From Bigelowiella natans CCMP2755 (taxonomy: Eukaryota; Cercozoa; Chlorarachniophyceae), in assembly GCA_000320545.1 (NCBI GenBank), contig ADNK01001965.1, positions 83,898 to 147,897 of the forward strand: a stretch of 64,000 bases of DNA, read 5' to 3'. Of this stretch, positions 1 to 11,873 are shown in pieces. Below the pieces are notes generated by a model. It had not been told where the DNA came from and did not search any database. It saw only the letters and a program-made list of their open reading frames with translations. The number at the start of each line of letters is the position of its first letter. Positions within the stretch are counted from its first letter, which is position 1. Position numbers and translations under genes: made by a program.

Positions 1-798
1 TGATGTTCCCGATGGTGATAATGATAATGATGATGATGATGATGATGTGTCGGTTTCTTTTTCCTCGATTGTACATGTCCCTGTTGCATCATAACCATCG
101 TTATTATGGTCGTCACTGACGCCGTTGTGGTTGTTGTATCTGTTGTTGTGTGGCTTCTGTCGCTGCGTAGGTGTACTGGGTTGCCTACGAATCGTGGCAG
201 ATGAAATGGGACGACATCTACAGGGTAGTTCTGTCTGGATGCATTGGAGAAGGAAGAAGAAGAAGAAGAAGAAGCGATATACGGATTTCGATCATGATGA
301 TAATGATGATGATGAGAGTACGATAAAGTGGCTGAATGACCTTGAATCGTTTTCGTTGCTGTTTTGATTTGGTCTCATTCTTTTCTCTCCCCCCCTCTTT
401 CACCCTACTCTTCCCTCATTTCGCGCTGAAACAATAGACCGGCGCCTGGGTGCTGATAACGAACGGATTGATGAGTTTCCTTCTTAACTGCTCCTCTGTC
501 CTCCTCATCAGTACGGCCCGCCAACAAAGAGACTATACAAACGCACTTATACAAACACACAACACACACACACACACACACACGCGCGCGCGCACGTCGC
601 TTTGCACTGCCAATCTAACTCCTGTTATCACCATCAACTCAAAAAAATCATTGCTTCAGGCTATTCAAATGTGATGATCCTGGCACTTGCTGGAATTGTC
701 AAGGTGAGATATAAAGAGATCATCCCCTCATAACAACAACCATCATCATCATCTTCATCACCATCATCATCTTCATCATAATCACCATTGTGTAATAA

Positions 799-834
<36 letters not shown>

Positions 835-3500
835 ATTACGTCTCCCTATCACCATTCTGATTACCTAGGACGTCTTGATTGTGATCGGCTCCTGTTTCGT
901 TTTTGCTACCGTTATTACGAATCTGCAGTACGTGGGGTAGTTGCCTCTCACCATCATCCCAGATGCCTTTTAATGGATTGCTTCCTTGTTTCCCTGTTGG
1001 TATTGAGAAAACAGCGAACAAACTGATTTTTTGTTGTTTTCTCAAGGTACGTTGTGGCTCTGAGCGGCGTCTTTGCGTACAAGGTTCGTGCATGTGTGTG
1101 TGTGTGTGTGTGTGTGCGTGTGTGTGTGTGTGTGTGCCAGAATGCACAACTGCAACACTCCTCCACCTCCTCCTCCTTTTATTTCCTGTCTCAGACCTCT
1201 TTCTCATCCTCTTCTTTCTCTTACTCCATGTTTTGTCCCAATTATACTTGTCTTCGCAGCTGTACACCTCGGCGGCATTGCGGGTATTACAATAGTAGTG
1301 GTAGTAGTAGAGGTAGCAGCAGCAGTAGTAGTAGTATTCGTAGCAACAAGACACCGCTAATTTAAATTATCTCTGCTTAAGTCTCAACGCACATGATTAT
1401 GGTCGTTCTTCTCTGCGTCTAGTACACACTTTGATCACTGCCTCTCCTTGCAATAAAATCATGCACCTTGGCCATATTACTAACTCCATCATTTCTCCCG
1501 ACCGACAGCTTGCCTTCATGGACCTCTTTGAGAGCGCCCGTGGCCTGTGCTGCCACCCATCGTCTCAACCGCAGCGAAAGAGCCCGGTATTACAGTGGCT
1601 CTTTGTGCAGAGGGAGGGGTTGGGAGCAGAAGAGGAGGAATTGATGAGGATGATGATGAGAATGATGATGACAATGTGCATTCCTGCACGGTCAATGTGG
1701 TAGTATACACGCAGCCCCCAGATAGACAACGAGCAGCGGCTTCAGTTCTCTTCTATTGTTGTCGGCTTTGTGTGCGGAGAATGATTTTCTCGCTGTCGTT
1801 ACAGTGAATAGAATCACGCCCCCCCCCGCTCCTACTCCTCATCCTCCTCCACATCATCATCATCATCATCATCACCGTATCTTTCTCAGGAGTCTGCAAA
1901 GCGTCTTTTGGACGATAGCGAACAAGACGAAGCTGTAGAACAAGGTATCGAAATGGCTATCGAAAGGAGAAAGAGGCATTTTCGTCATGCGAGCCCCACT
2001 ATATTAATATGCGCATGGACCTCGGTCTTTGAGAGACGGTTGCTGGAGTGGAGGCGAGGACGATAATGCTGACTGTGACAATGATGATGATGGATGATGA
2101 TGGATGATAATTGACACACTTGCAGCTTCTACGTTCTATTAACTACCCACCTGAGCGTGCTGTGGTGTCGTCCAACAGGTGGTAACGGAGCATCGGTGTT
2201 ATCGAAGGAGGAGCTCTTCCAGGCTGAGAAGATTGCTGCTGGTAGCGACCCGCGTGCATTTATGATGACGATGATGTTGTTGTTCTTGTTGATGATGATG
2301 ATGATGATGGCATGGCCTTTCAATTTTCCACTGGAGACTGCGCAATGTGTGAGTGAAGGCAAAATTGCGCGTGTTGCGCCAACGATACCGCTCTGGAACA
2401 CTGGCGATGCATACGCAACAAATGTGATGCGCATTTTTGAGCACGAACACCAACAATGCTTGCAAGTCTTCGGAGGATATCGATTGAGCTCTAATTTGGT
2501 TTTGATGTTCCACATCGTAGCTGCTTCAATCAAGCATTCGTCTGCTGTTCCACCCTCTTAAATCTCCCAGAAGAAAATGCACAATGTACATGAGCTCGTT
2601 GCTGCTGTATTCGCTTACACTAGCACCAATGAAAGCGTGCTCTGCAAAGATTAGCTAAAAATTAGGTACGGTTCGATGTTTTTCCTGCTTAATATTGCAC
2701 CAAATTAGCTTTTTCAATGACTTCATTTCAAACCATTATAAAGTAAATGTTCATTAAGAACACACTCAAACAGTGCACATGAATGTTCGTGCATGGCCGA
2801 TGCACGAATTTTCAATTGTAATGAGGGCACATGTAGCAATGTTGTTACTTAACCGCATACGTAACATAGTTGCTAAGCTGTACTCAATGACACACATAAT
2901 AACCTCCAATTCAGCATGTGTCATGCACCTATATACGCATAATGCGACCATAATATACATGACACGTGCTGCTACTTGCATGCGTGATGCGTCCCTCATT
3001 AGTTTGCATGAACTTTGCAAGAGTATATATAAAGAGCACGTGTGCGACCCGCGTGGCCGATCGAGTTGAACAACGGGCAACTACACATGCGCCAAGCATG
3101 CATGACAATAATGCGCAAAATATGATGTGTGAATCGTGTACAATAATTTTATGGATAGCATGTAAAACCCAAGAAATCCTAGGAAATCCTCCGGTTTGCC
3201 GGGAATTATGATATAAATAGTAAGACACGATGTGCAACAGTCCGTGCTGCATCTAACACTCAATACTTGCTCCCTTTTTTCGCCCATTCTCTAGGAACTT
3301 TCCTTTGGAAAGAGTTTTCACGCCTACATATACGAGATAGAACAAGGTGAGTGAAGCAAAAAAATGAGACAATCAACCTTAGATTTGGGCAATGATCTCA
3401 GATATAGAGACGCACACGGAAAGCAAGGGTATAAGCTAGGCAAAACGGAATGATTATGCGAAGTTTATTGTTCGTTTTTGCACGAAAAGAAACCAGGTTG
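1..3500. other. Gene-poor, microsatellite-rich left end
   Basis: I could not support a gene here. The stretch holds many simple repeats: GAT/ATG triplets near 25-50 and 290-320, an AC tract running into CG near 556-592, a CT tract at 801-831, a TG tract near 1090-1136 and CAT/ATC triplets near 1850-1875 and 2290-2310. The open frames present are translations of these repeats (runs of Cys-Val, Ser, Asp or Arg-Glu) and lack splice-consistent exon chains. From about 2760 to 3260 the sequence changes to CA/TG-rich DNA with many GCATG and TGCAC words, the same texture as other gene-free patches in the window. Confidence 0.6.
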
Positions 3501-3503
3501 AAT

Positions 3504-4313
3504 CTACAGCACCTTCAAATGTGTTTGCCTTCGTCGGAACCACAGCGAAGGCAGAAATCTACCCGTATTCCCGTACAACATTTGGACCAATATGAACGTT
3601 TTGCCAATTGGAGCATTAAACAGTGAGGCGACCTTCAGTTTCTCGAGAACATGTTTTTCCTTCGTCTCCAGTTTGTGCACACCATTGTCGTTATCAAGAT
3701 AATATACCTAAAATTTAGACAGTTGCTCCGAGCCTCACAGGTGGTGATGAAAGGACCAAATTTTACATCTGCATTCTCTTGGAACATTTCAAGCTCCCCT
3801 TTGTATTCCTTAGCTGTTTTCAAATACTGTGTGAATCCTGATTGTAGAATAAGGTTTCTTACGAGATTGATACTGATGTGTGTGTGTGATAAAGCGAATG
3901 TTGCTGGGAGTGAGACTTGGATTTATATGTTCAAATAAGTGGCACCTTCGTAGTATCTCCGAATATTCGTTGCTTGAATTTCTCCTGAAAATCACCCCCA
4001 GGATTATGTCCAAAGCCGTCTTCATGATGTAAAACCTTACGAATGATCTCCGTCCTCCCTCCATATCTTTTGTACTTGAAGCCTGGCACAGATTTGTTTG
4101 GCTTGAAGAACGCCAGGATTTCCTCCTTGAACTCCCCATTCTTCTTTGTCCACTACACACACAGAAACAAACTGTGAAAACAGCAGCTTTGATGAGAACA
4201 AAGCGCGGCCTCAAGCATCCACACGCAACCTGCTCGAACAGCTGTCCGTGACTTGCGTCGGAAAAGGTGAGGTAGCATCCATCAGGGAGCTCCTGCTTGG
4301 AATCGCCCGACAT
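3504..4313 (-). CDS. Hypothetical protein, several exons (unrecognised)
   Basis: A chain of plausible minus-strand exons is visible but the product is not recognised. The first exon starts with an ATG at 4313 (MSGDSKQELPDG) and ends at a donor after the residues GQLFEQ. A second exon, entered after a pyrimidine/TG-rich acceptor near 4150, reads WTKKNGEF through RRTEI-type charged sequence to IFGDTTK near 3944. A third near 3840-3715 reads LKTAKEYKGELEMF to EARSNC. A last piece reads FNAPIGKTFILVQ and stops at 3504. The sequence is hydrophilic and rich in Lys, Glu and aromatic residues, with no membrane segment seen. The joins between exons 2, 3 and 4 do not close in phase as I read them, so at least one border is wrong or a small exon is missing. 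Confidence 0.35.
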
Positions 4314-4452
4314 GTTCTATTAGTCTCCCTCGCTGACGGGCTGACGGGGCTTTGAGGAATCGGCGACAAAAGCGAGGACATGGCGTTTTAGTTCCAAAAA
4401 CCCTGAATTTCGTTGTCGCAACGCCAGAATCCTGGACGACTAGATCCCATTT

Positions 4453-5564
4453 ATGCATTTATGTCCCGGAACGCCCAAAGGGAGAGTCTCCAGTGAAGAA
4501 CTGACACGTGTGGCACGTTTCCCCCCCCCCCCCCCCACAAGGGGCTCTCGCAATAATCCCGTTGGTATGAGCCATCGTGCCGCCACGCGGGGAGCTAATG
4601 AGGATGGGACGATCGAACTGAGATGTTTAGACAACAGTGACGCTGACAGAACGCATCCCACTGCACATGAGCAATCTAACAGTGATGCAAAGCAAGACCG
4701 TCGCGGGCTAATCCTTGTTCTTTTAGGGTAGCAGTAACCCATTCTGAACAAATAAATCGTTGACAGGTATTGATATATACTCAGGACATGTTCATTCACG
4801 TGCGTAGCAGCCCTGAGCAGTGCGATGACGCGCCATTTCGCCGCCGTTGAAATACAGTTGATTCGGTATCTTGGGCTCATGGTGCTTTCTATGGCTGCTT
4901 TAAGGTGCTGTCGCATTCCAGGTGTGTGGAGACCTTTTCCATTCCCCAAATATTTCGATATTATGCGACTCTCACTGATTACCTTCGGACTCAGGAGGAG
5001 TGCTAGGCCCAAGATCCACCCGAGGGTTGGTACTTCTACGAAGCGTGCTGTACTCCGCACACACGATGTTCATGCTGGAGGCCTTTGTTCGACTGCGCTT
5101 CGACGAAGCCACCGCAATTTTGTTTTCTTTTCCAGTATGGACAATGATATTTAGCTACTTCGTGCTCAATGAGCGAATCAGTGTTTGCTGGGTCTTATCA
5201 GCCACGGCCATTGTCTCGGCGCTATTGTTGATAGTGAAGCCGAACAAGCAGCAGTATCAGCGCTTGTACGGGTTTCTAATGGCATTTTTGGGCTCCATCT
5301 CCTTTTCTCTCCAAGTGGTGTGTGTCAAATACACGGGACCCGTAGTGCACTGGTGCCAGTTTGAGTTTCTGTCAGGGTATGAATACATAATGCTACGTTT
5401 TTTGATAATACCTGGGCAGTCTGTTGGCTGGTATTGGCAACCTGGAAAAGAGAGCAACTGTGCATGATATCCAATGAGCGAACATGATTGTGGTGGTGTA
5501 CTCGATGGTGATTCGATGCCATCGATCATGGTGATGCTGAAAAAGATCGATATTTATGACGACA

Positions 5565-5599
<35 letters not shown>

Positions 5600-6362
5600 A
5601 GTAGTGAAGGATCCACAAAGGAGGTATTACACTCAGGCTTGTGTGTACTTGCGTCTTGTGTCCAATTGTGGCACTTGGGATCTATCTGAAAGCGTCCCCG
5701 AGCGAATTCGAGATGCGGCAAATCTGGGTTACTCCGAGTGGTCTGGACGTCCTGAAATTCGTCGCTTTAGGTTTGGGCGTGTTCACCTCTCTTGGATTGA
5801 TAACTAGGGGGATACAGCTGTCAAATGTGGTCCTAGCAACCATGTGCATGTATCTAGAACTCCCTCTCACATTTCTCTTCCAAACGCTGTTTTTCAGTGA
5901 CAACGAGAACAACCAGGTAGTAGAACCCGCCCCGCGATTTGATATAATGCTCCTTATCCGTACCGCTAGAATATAATAATTCAAACATGTCAGGATCTAA
6001 TGGATTGGATCGGTATGGTGGTAATTGTGGTCTCCGTGATCACAAACATGACTGTTGAAAGTCTCATTTCCCCGGGAAATCCAATACGTCAGCCCTTCTC
6101 TCCCCAAATCTTACTTTCGTTGGCGACTCGCGCTTTGGCATCTCCATGTGAAAATGTTCGTTTTTGCTGCTATGGCGAATCCAATTCAGCTGATAACAGC
6201 ATTGGAGGGTGTGTTTCAGTTGATGAGTCTGAGCTGAAGCAGCAGGAAGACAATCCTGATGATACTGACGATGTGGAAGGGGAGAGATTTGAGTTAAGTA
6301 ATAAAAAGGGGTTAGCATTGTCCCTGCAAGATCGGGACAACGACAATGAGCCACTTTTGTAA
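4453..6362 (+). CDS. Drug/metabolite transporter (EamA / SLC35G-like)
   Basis: Five exons join in phase: 4453-4727, 4785-4921, 4995-5376, 5637-5916 and 5994-6362, giving 480 residues. The protein has the EamA layout: a hydrophilic N-terminus of about 85 residues, then RGLILVLLG starting the first membrane segment, VEIQLIRYLG (matching the conserved E and R after helix 1), RGLVLLRSVLYS and FDEATAILFSFPVWT in the first half, then a second five-helix half (LVCTCVLCPIVALGIYL, LKFVALGLGVFTSLGLI, VVLATMCMYLELPLTFLFQ, WIGMVVIVVSVITN). The family moves small metabolites or sugar-nucleotide-like solutes across membranes; the substrate cannot be read from sequence. The C-terminal tail of about 90 residues is acidic and soluble. 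The fourth intron carries an ATG-triplet tract. Exon 1 contains a C15 run coding for prolines; an internal ATG at 4567 would avoid it and is an alternative start. Confidence 0.82.
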
Positions 6363-7733
6363 ATTGTGCGCGACGTGGAAATGTTCACACAACAAGACCT
6401 GTTGCCTTTGGGTTTTCACTACGCCAGCTAATCTTTCACAACAGCGAAGTGCAAGAAAGCGGTATGGAAGCGGTGATGATGTTTGTAGCGAGAAGCAGCT
6501 CGTGATTGTGGTTGCAGCGGTCGCAGCAGCAGCAGCAGATGTAGCAGTCGTCGTCTTCGTGACAGTGGTGAGTGGTGAGCAATGAAGCAGCGATGATGTC
6601 GTCAGCAAATTGTGAGCCAACATTCAACGCGTGCACGGAAAGTTTCAATTAATGCCTTGCACGAGCATGCAATGGTCATTGAATTTCACACAGCGTCAGT
6701 GCTTTGTCAATGATCTTGCAAACAACATCTTCACCTCGCCATTTTGGTCAACAAAGTCACGGAAGCACAACACCGGGCTTCACTCATTTCATTGATCTGC
6801 GAACGAAAAGGCATGGCAACAGAGCAAATGCGGTCCAAGCGAGCGAGGCCCGCACGCGAACATTGTGCGAGCAAGGAGAGGAGAAGTGTGGAAGGAAGGA
6901 TGAGGGCTGGTCGCACAATGCAAAGCAGTTTCAGATGTGGACATTGTGGACCATCATGGACTTGGTCATTGCGTGTGTCACACGTGTTGGCCCAAGGTGA
7001 ATCAATGATTTTTGTGACTGTCCATTCAAGCATTTGAAATTCGCAACCATGCGCATTCTTGAGCGAAGAAGAAGAGGTGTTTCTGGCAACATTTGTGAAC
7101 ATGAAAACTGCATCACGCACTGAGTGCGCTGCACGATTGCACAAACAAAGTGATTCCCACTGAGTGAACACATGCATGGGTGAAGCTATTCCTCAGGAGC
7201 AGCTGAGAGGATCATGAGTCACGCCAACTCATCCGTGACCTCTCCAATCAACAATTGTGAAGCCTCCCTGGAACATGAAACAAGCAGTTCCAGATTGAAA
7301 CAATCACAGGTTGCGCTGACTGCTATTGCGTTAGAGTCGTCTCCGTTTTTGCATGTCGCAGAGACCACATCGCCTGAGTTTATAGGCCGTTTTTTTTTCC
7401 AGAAAACCACATGGGCTGTGCTCCCAGAAAAATGCACACACAAAACACAACCACCACACCCCTGCTCTCACGCCCCTCTTCGCTGGGGGGATTTCGATGC
7501 CTCTTCGGACTGCCAGGGTCCTTCGGACCTCCTCCCGCTCGTGGAGGTTTTCAAATCGTTGTTTCATTTCCTGGCCGGCGCTCCCCCTCTGTCGAACGCG
7601 CCGCCATTTCTTCCCGCTAACGCGCAGCTTTGTGACCGCCCCACCGAGTAAGAGTCAGTTGATTTTTTGAGTTGAAAATTTCTCGTGGTGGTGCCATTTT
7701 AACAAATGGTACTGTTGTTGGGCCTTTAAATAG
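6363..7733. other. Non-coding interval with a TA-free island (6652-7186)
   Basis: Between the transporter stop and the first recognisable COQ4 exon I see no gene, although the missing 5' exon of COQ4 should lie here. From 6652 to 7186 (535 bases) the dinucleotide TA does not occur on either strand, and there is only one TA in 6652-7323. Because TAA and TAG cannot form, long open frames appear on both strands (for example about 148 codons on the minus strand and 98 on the plus strand), but these have no splice-consistent structure and no recognisable protein features. CA and TG steps look abundant. A triplet tract of GCA near 6526-6536 lies just upstream. Confidence 0.7.
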
Positions 7734-9562
7734 CTGAAGGTGATTCAAAGAAGGATGACGAGAAATGGACAAACGCGGACTACATTAATTCGAACGCATC
7801 GCAGGTTTGCACTTGTTTTGCGTGTTTTGAAGCAGAAGGTAACTAACACTGTGGTTGCAGACCGTCATTCTTGCTTTCGGATCGGCCATTCTAGGTCTCC
7901 TAAATCCGCATAGAGCTGATTTGATTGCAGTAAGTACCCTGCCTGACTATTAACGTGTGGAGAGCTGAGATTCAGAGAAACACATTCATTCTTACGCCGA
8001 TCTTTTTGATTTGTGTAGATATTAGGCGAGACGACTGGTAGCGTCGCATTGAATCGAATAAAGGTCCTCCTTGTCAACGAATTATGATTTTTCATGATGA
8101 AAAAGGCAAATATTTTTCTTATTCTTCTTCTTCCTCCTCCTCTTCTTCTGCCTTAAGAGCTCAATGGAGCGGACGCTCGAGGGAAGGCTCATTCTGGAAC
8201 AAAAACCTCGAGTGAATTCGAAGGTAGCGTCAAGCAAGATATCCCCGAACAAACTAAATCGTTCACGCACGCCTGTCACCGATTGCAGACGGTACCATTG
8301 GAAGCTTTACTAGAGCAGGATCCGAACACGTTTGGGTAAGGAAAGTGCCGTTCAAATTGCAAGATGCAAGAGTTGTTTGCTGGAAACATAAAATGCGTAT
8401 AAAATGTTGTGTCAGATATGCGTATAAAATGTTGTGTCAGATATGCGTACGCTAGATTCATGACTGGGCATGGGTACTTCTTTGATAACTGTTCTAAACA
8501 ATCACCCTACAAGGGAATAAAACCAATAATGAAGATCGCCATGATGCCATACTGCTTTTGAATAATCATTGCACTGTATGTTACTATCGACACGTGTGAC
8601 GAGTCGCCCAACCATAGAGCGAGCACACTAATTGAATCTTCGCTTTCCCTTCTCAGATACTCTGCTGATGATCGGCCTGTGGTTGGAGCATATAGACCAG
8701 ACTGTGTAACATTTTGAGTCGATTCTCATCGTTCTATGTTCGCTAATCAGGTGAAGCATATTCGGGACATTGAGCTTTCTTACATCATGCAGAGGTTGAA
8801 ATTACAGTGAAAACCACCATTTTATGCCGACGCCTTGCGATTAAAGAATGAATGCGATAAATATGTGTGCAGATATCGAGAAGTCCACGATTTTTGGCAC
8901 GTATTGACTGGTATTGATTGAAGTATCATTCAAATCATCGATTTTGTTGCTGAAGATACGGGGGGGGGGGGGCTCTCAGGTGCTCCGACGACTGTTGAGG
9001 GAGAAATAGGCCAAAAGGCATTCGAGTTTCTACAGGTATTCATTACTCTGCCTTGATTCGCCTACACCTTAGCTAATAAATTGCTTATTGGCTGTTCTTT
9101 TCGTTACTCCTTTTTAAGACCGGGCTTCCTATGGCGGCTCTGAGCACTGCTGTTGGTAGATATTTTGAACCTACTTGTTCATTCGCCTATGCACAAGTCG
9201 TTATGAAACATGCCTTGGTTTCGTACACTTTAGGCCCCCTGCGTTTGACGAATAACCAGCGCAAGCGCATTCTCACTGGCTACTTGCCGTGGGCATACGC
9301 TTGTAACCAAAGATGCAATTTCCTCATGGGTACGCTTAGACCTACCACCGCCGATTACAATCCCAATCCGCAGTGAAGTGATGCCAATCAGCCAAATAAT
9401 TTGGAACTGTCTTCTCGTGTTGATGCTAGTATTATGATTGCACTTACTGTAGGGGTACGGTTTGAGGATTATTTCCAAGAAGACTTGAAGGATTTTAGGG
9501 ACATGCTTGGTGTGGTACCGGTTTCTGAATACGTGACTGAAATAGATGAAGAGACATCATGA
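7734..9562 (+). CDS. COQ4: Ubiquinone biosynthesis protein COQ4 (5' end not resolved)
   Basis: COQ4 is a mitochondrial inner-membrane-associated protein needed for coenzyme Q synthesis. Thirteen exons join in phase: 7734-7804, 7861-7929, 8019-8063, 8158-8223, 8289-8335, 8441-8473, 8657-8681, 8751-8794, 8873-8910, 8980-9035, 9119-9155, 9234-9329 and 9453-9562. Family landmarks occur in order: GLLNPHRADLIA, ILGETTG, EGRLILEQKPRVNSK, PNTFGYAYARFM, DDRPVV, IELSYIMQRYREVHDFWH, TTVEGEIGQKAFEF, TGLPMAAL, GPLRL and GYLPWA. The zinc-site pattern HDxxH followed by Glu after 11 residues is intact once the intron at 8911-8979 is removed. The first exon needs an upstream partner ending in phase 1, which I could not choose; the mitochondrial presequence is therefore missing. 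Exons as short as 25 bases make this gene easy to miss. Confidence 0.93.
8393..8449 (+). repeat. 25-bp tandem duplication covering a COQ4 3' splice site
   Basis: A 25-base unit beginning ATGCGTATAAAATG occurs at 8393-8417 and 8418-8442, with seven more bases of a third copy at 8443-8449. Each unit contains the acceptor TGTCAG. The downstream acceptor (exon from 8441) keeps COQ4 in frame. Using the upstream acceptor (exon from 8416) would add 25 bases, shift the frame and meet a TAG at 8453-8455. Confidence 0.85.
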
Positions 9563-10126
9563 AAATATACCGTAGCCGATGTAATTAGCATGCTCCTGCA
9601 ATGAGGATAGCGGAGGGTTTATTTATATCAATATAAAGAGCAATGCAACCGTGCAAAGAAAAAATAGATGTATAATGCTCATTTATCACCATTATTATGG
9701 GGAGATTTATCTGCAGGACAGCTTGCAAGCTTTACTGTGGTGCGCAAGAATAAAAAGCTGCTGCACACACATGTGACGTATGTACTTTTCGTGATGACGT
9801 GACGCTGCATCATGCATTTTTGAGCCTTCACCTTTTATGCATGCATATAGCAGCCCTAGCCAGCCATATTCGAGTACGCACAGCAATGGAATTGTAGCTC
9901 GTTGGACAATCAGGCAGTGCCAACATTACTAATTAAATATACATGGACAGACGGCACACACTAGCGCATTCATTCAGGGCGACTGCAATGTGTATGCTAG
10001 AACGGAGCATGTTCGTGCTGAAGATTTAGTGTAGCACTGACGATGGGATTGTGTTGAAATCGGATGTGTTTCCCATTTCTGGCGTGAAGCAGTAAATGGC
10101 CACTGAGAGATACTGTGCTACAGATA
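9563..10126. other. Intergenic, nothing recognised
   Basis: Lies between the convergent ends of COQ4 (+) and the MED20-like gene (-). It is AT-rich with scattered GCATGCAT and CACACATGTG words. I see no exon chain, RNA gene or clear repeat. Confidence 0.5.
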
Positions 10127-11002
10127 TCATGCTTCAGCGTATAGTTCCGCTTCCTCCCGCCGACGTTTTTGTATCTTCATTTGTTGATACTGTCAGCTAA
10201 TGATAAGGGAAATTGTTAGACAAATGAAGGGATTGAAGAGCAAGTCTCTTACCTGCGCGTATTGTGCCGCTCGGTGCCTTTGAGAGTACAGATCTTTTTT
10301 CGAAAGCTTTAAATCTTCGTACCGAACTGCGACTCTCCTAACTCGTGCAACTTTCTTCTTATTCCTTATTTGTAGAAAGATACATAGGAGTCTCTCAAAT
10401 ACATAAAAATAGTGATAGGAGTGAGTAATAAATGTACTGGTGGCCGCTGTAAAGGGGTCCGATGAGGCAGATGGCAAACTCGTTTATTATTGGGGAGGCC
10501 TGGAAGAATGCTACAAAGTCAGCGTCATTGCGAGCTACCGTCAACAAATTTCTTCAGTGCATAATAGGGAACATATTTTACAATTAAAAGGGAGAACGAC
10601 ACTACCAGCTCCGAAACTGCGCAAGCCTCGTATTCAATCTCCAACACAGCCGAATTCTGAGAGGTAAAGTCAGTGAACCTTGAGAAGCTATTAGCATGTC
10701 GATTCTACGAATCCAGACCTTGTTGAAACCCGGGGCTGATAGCGCACCGAATCTCACGACGAAATCGCTCACACGATACGCCAATCCTTGCACCCTGAAC
10801 GTGTGTCTCTTCTGGATGGCACTCTGCATTATCATCATTTCATGGCACCGCTTAGAAATAATAACGCAGAATTTTTTTTAATATGACTTGTCAGCTTCCT
10901 GAAAGCGACCAAAACTTACATGGGAATTGTCCAGAATTTTGCCAAAGTCATGGCTCGTCTCTACGACGTCAGTCTGGATACATTTACTGTGAGATTTGCT
11001 CT
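10127..11002 (-). CDS. Mediator complex subunit 20-like protein (N-terminus not resolved)
   Basis: MED20 is a head-module subunit of Mediator, the RNA polymerase II coactivator. Minus-strand exons read, from 5' to 3': CIQTDVVETSHDFGKI (near 10980-10920); SAIQKRHTFRVQGLAY continuing to SDFVVRFGALSAPGF (near 10845-10710); NSAVLEIEYEACAV (near 10655-10610); a segment AFFQASPIINEF; then VRYEDLKLSKKDLY to HRAAQYAQ, and a final exon QQMKIQKRRREEAELY that stops at 10127. The run of a 'G-x-x-Y-x-x-x-DFxVRxG' block followed by 'xxEIEYExC' matches the central part of MED20, and the QYxQ-like end fits its C-terminus. The true start and first exons, probably between 11002 and 11300, were not identified. 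The Lys/Arg-rich tail is longer than usual. Assignment rests on motif order and is moderate. Confidence 0.55.
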
Positions 11003-11873
11003 CAAGCTACGCAACAGTCACAGACGAAGAAGAGAGGAAGCCGGCACAGGTTACTAACCTCCTCAAGGACAAAATACTCACTATCCTTTGGGTCCGAAAA
11101 CGCAACACGACACCTAAATGTAGAAATATTCGTTTCTGTTGATTTGTTTGACAGGGCTCAATATGGATGTACATCTTCCTAGCGATAGCAGGGGCGGCCG
11201 CCCCTACACCCCGAGATTTTGTGTCGGCCTTGTCTTTTCTATAGTAAACATCCACATTTCCGACATATTCGCCGACGATCGTTCCTCCCTGATGAAACAA
11301 GAGACCGTGTTGTGCAGGTAGGATCCCCTAAGTGAACGAGTTCTGCGCGGTTATTTATTCCTCTCGTGACGTACGTACCAAATTGTTTTTGATTCGGTTA
11401 GCGATGCTTTCTATTGCCTCCACCAGCGAATCCACAGCATCCACCTGGTACAACAATCGCCATCCCATTGCCAGCTGTTGACCCTCTCCTAAGAAAGGAA
11501 TTCGATGAGGGTGGTGGATTTCGAAACGACGACTTTTCGTGTGGAGCTGAAACCAGAAACCGAAGACAACAGGTCAAAAAAACAAACCAAAAATAACCAA
11601 AGATCCTACGGATTCTCTCTTCCAATAACAGCGAATACAAAAATGGCCATGTTAACCATCCGCAAGCCCAGTCTTAGATATTTCTTGGTTAGAAAAAAGA
11701 CGAACTTGTCTTCTGCAGCCAGTCACGCGTTGAATTTCCTGGGACAGAGGCGAGAATGATAACAACACCCCACAACATTCGCGAGTCGGATGAAGTGATT
11801 CTAGTGAATCGCCCAGTGATTTTTGACGTCAGAATTGCCACCTATATGTACCAATTGCGACATAGAAATTATC
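11003..11873. other. Spacer, probable 5' region shared by two divergent genes
   Basis: The MED20-like gene (-) and the phosphoesterase gene (+) diverge from here. The missing first MED20 exon probably lies within 11003-11300. I could not confirm any other coding exon. Confidence 0.4.

Noticed and set aside
836-1365. Open frames of 95-172 codons around the TG tract
   Set aside because: They translate microsatellites into Cys-Val, His-Thr and Tyr runs in several frames at once; no supporting gene structure.
4440-5060. Minus-strand frame of 206 codons
   Set aside because: It is antisense to transporter exons 1-3, which join in phase and match the EamA family.
6704-7177. Long open frames on both strands (98 and 148 codons)
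   Set aside because: They arise because the stretch has no TA and therefore no TAA or TAG codons. They overlap in several frames, lack protein-like conservation and show no splice context.
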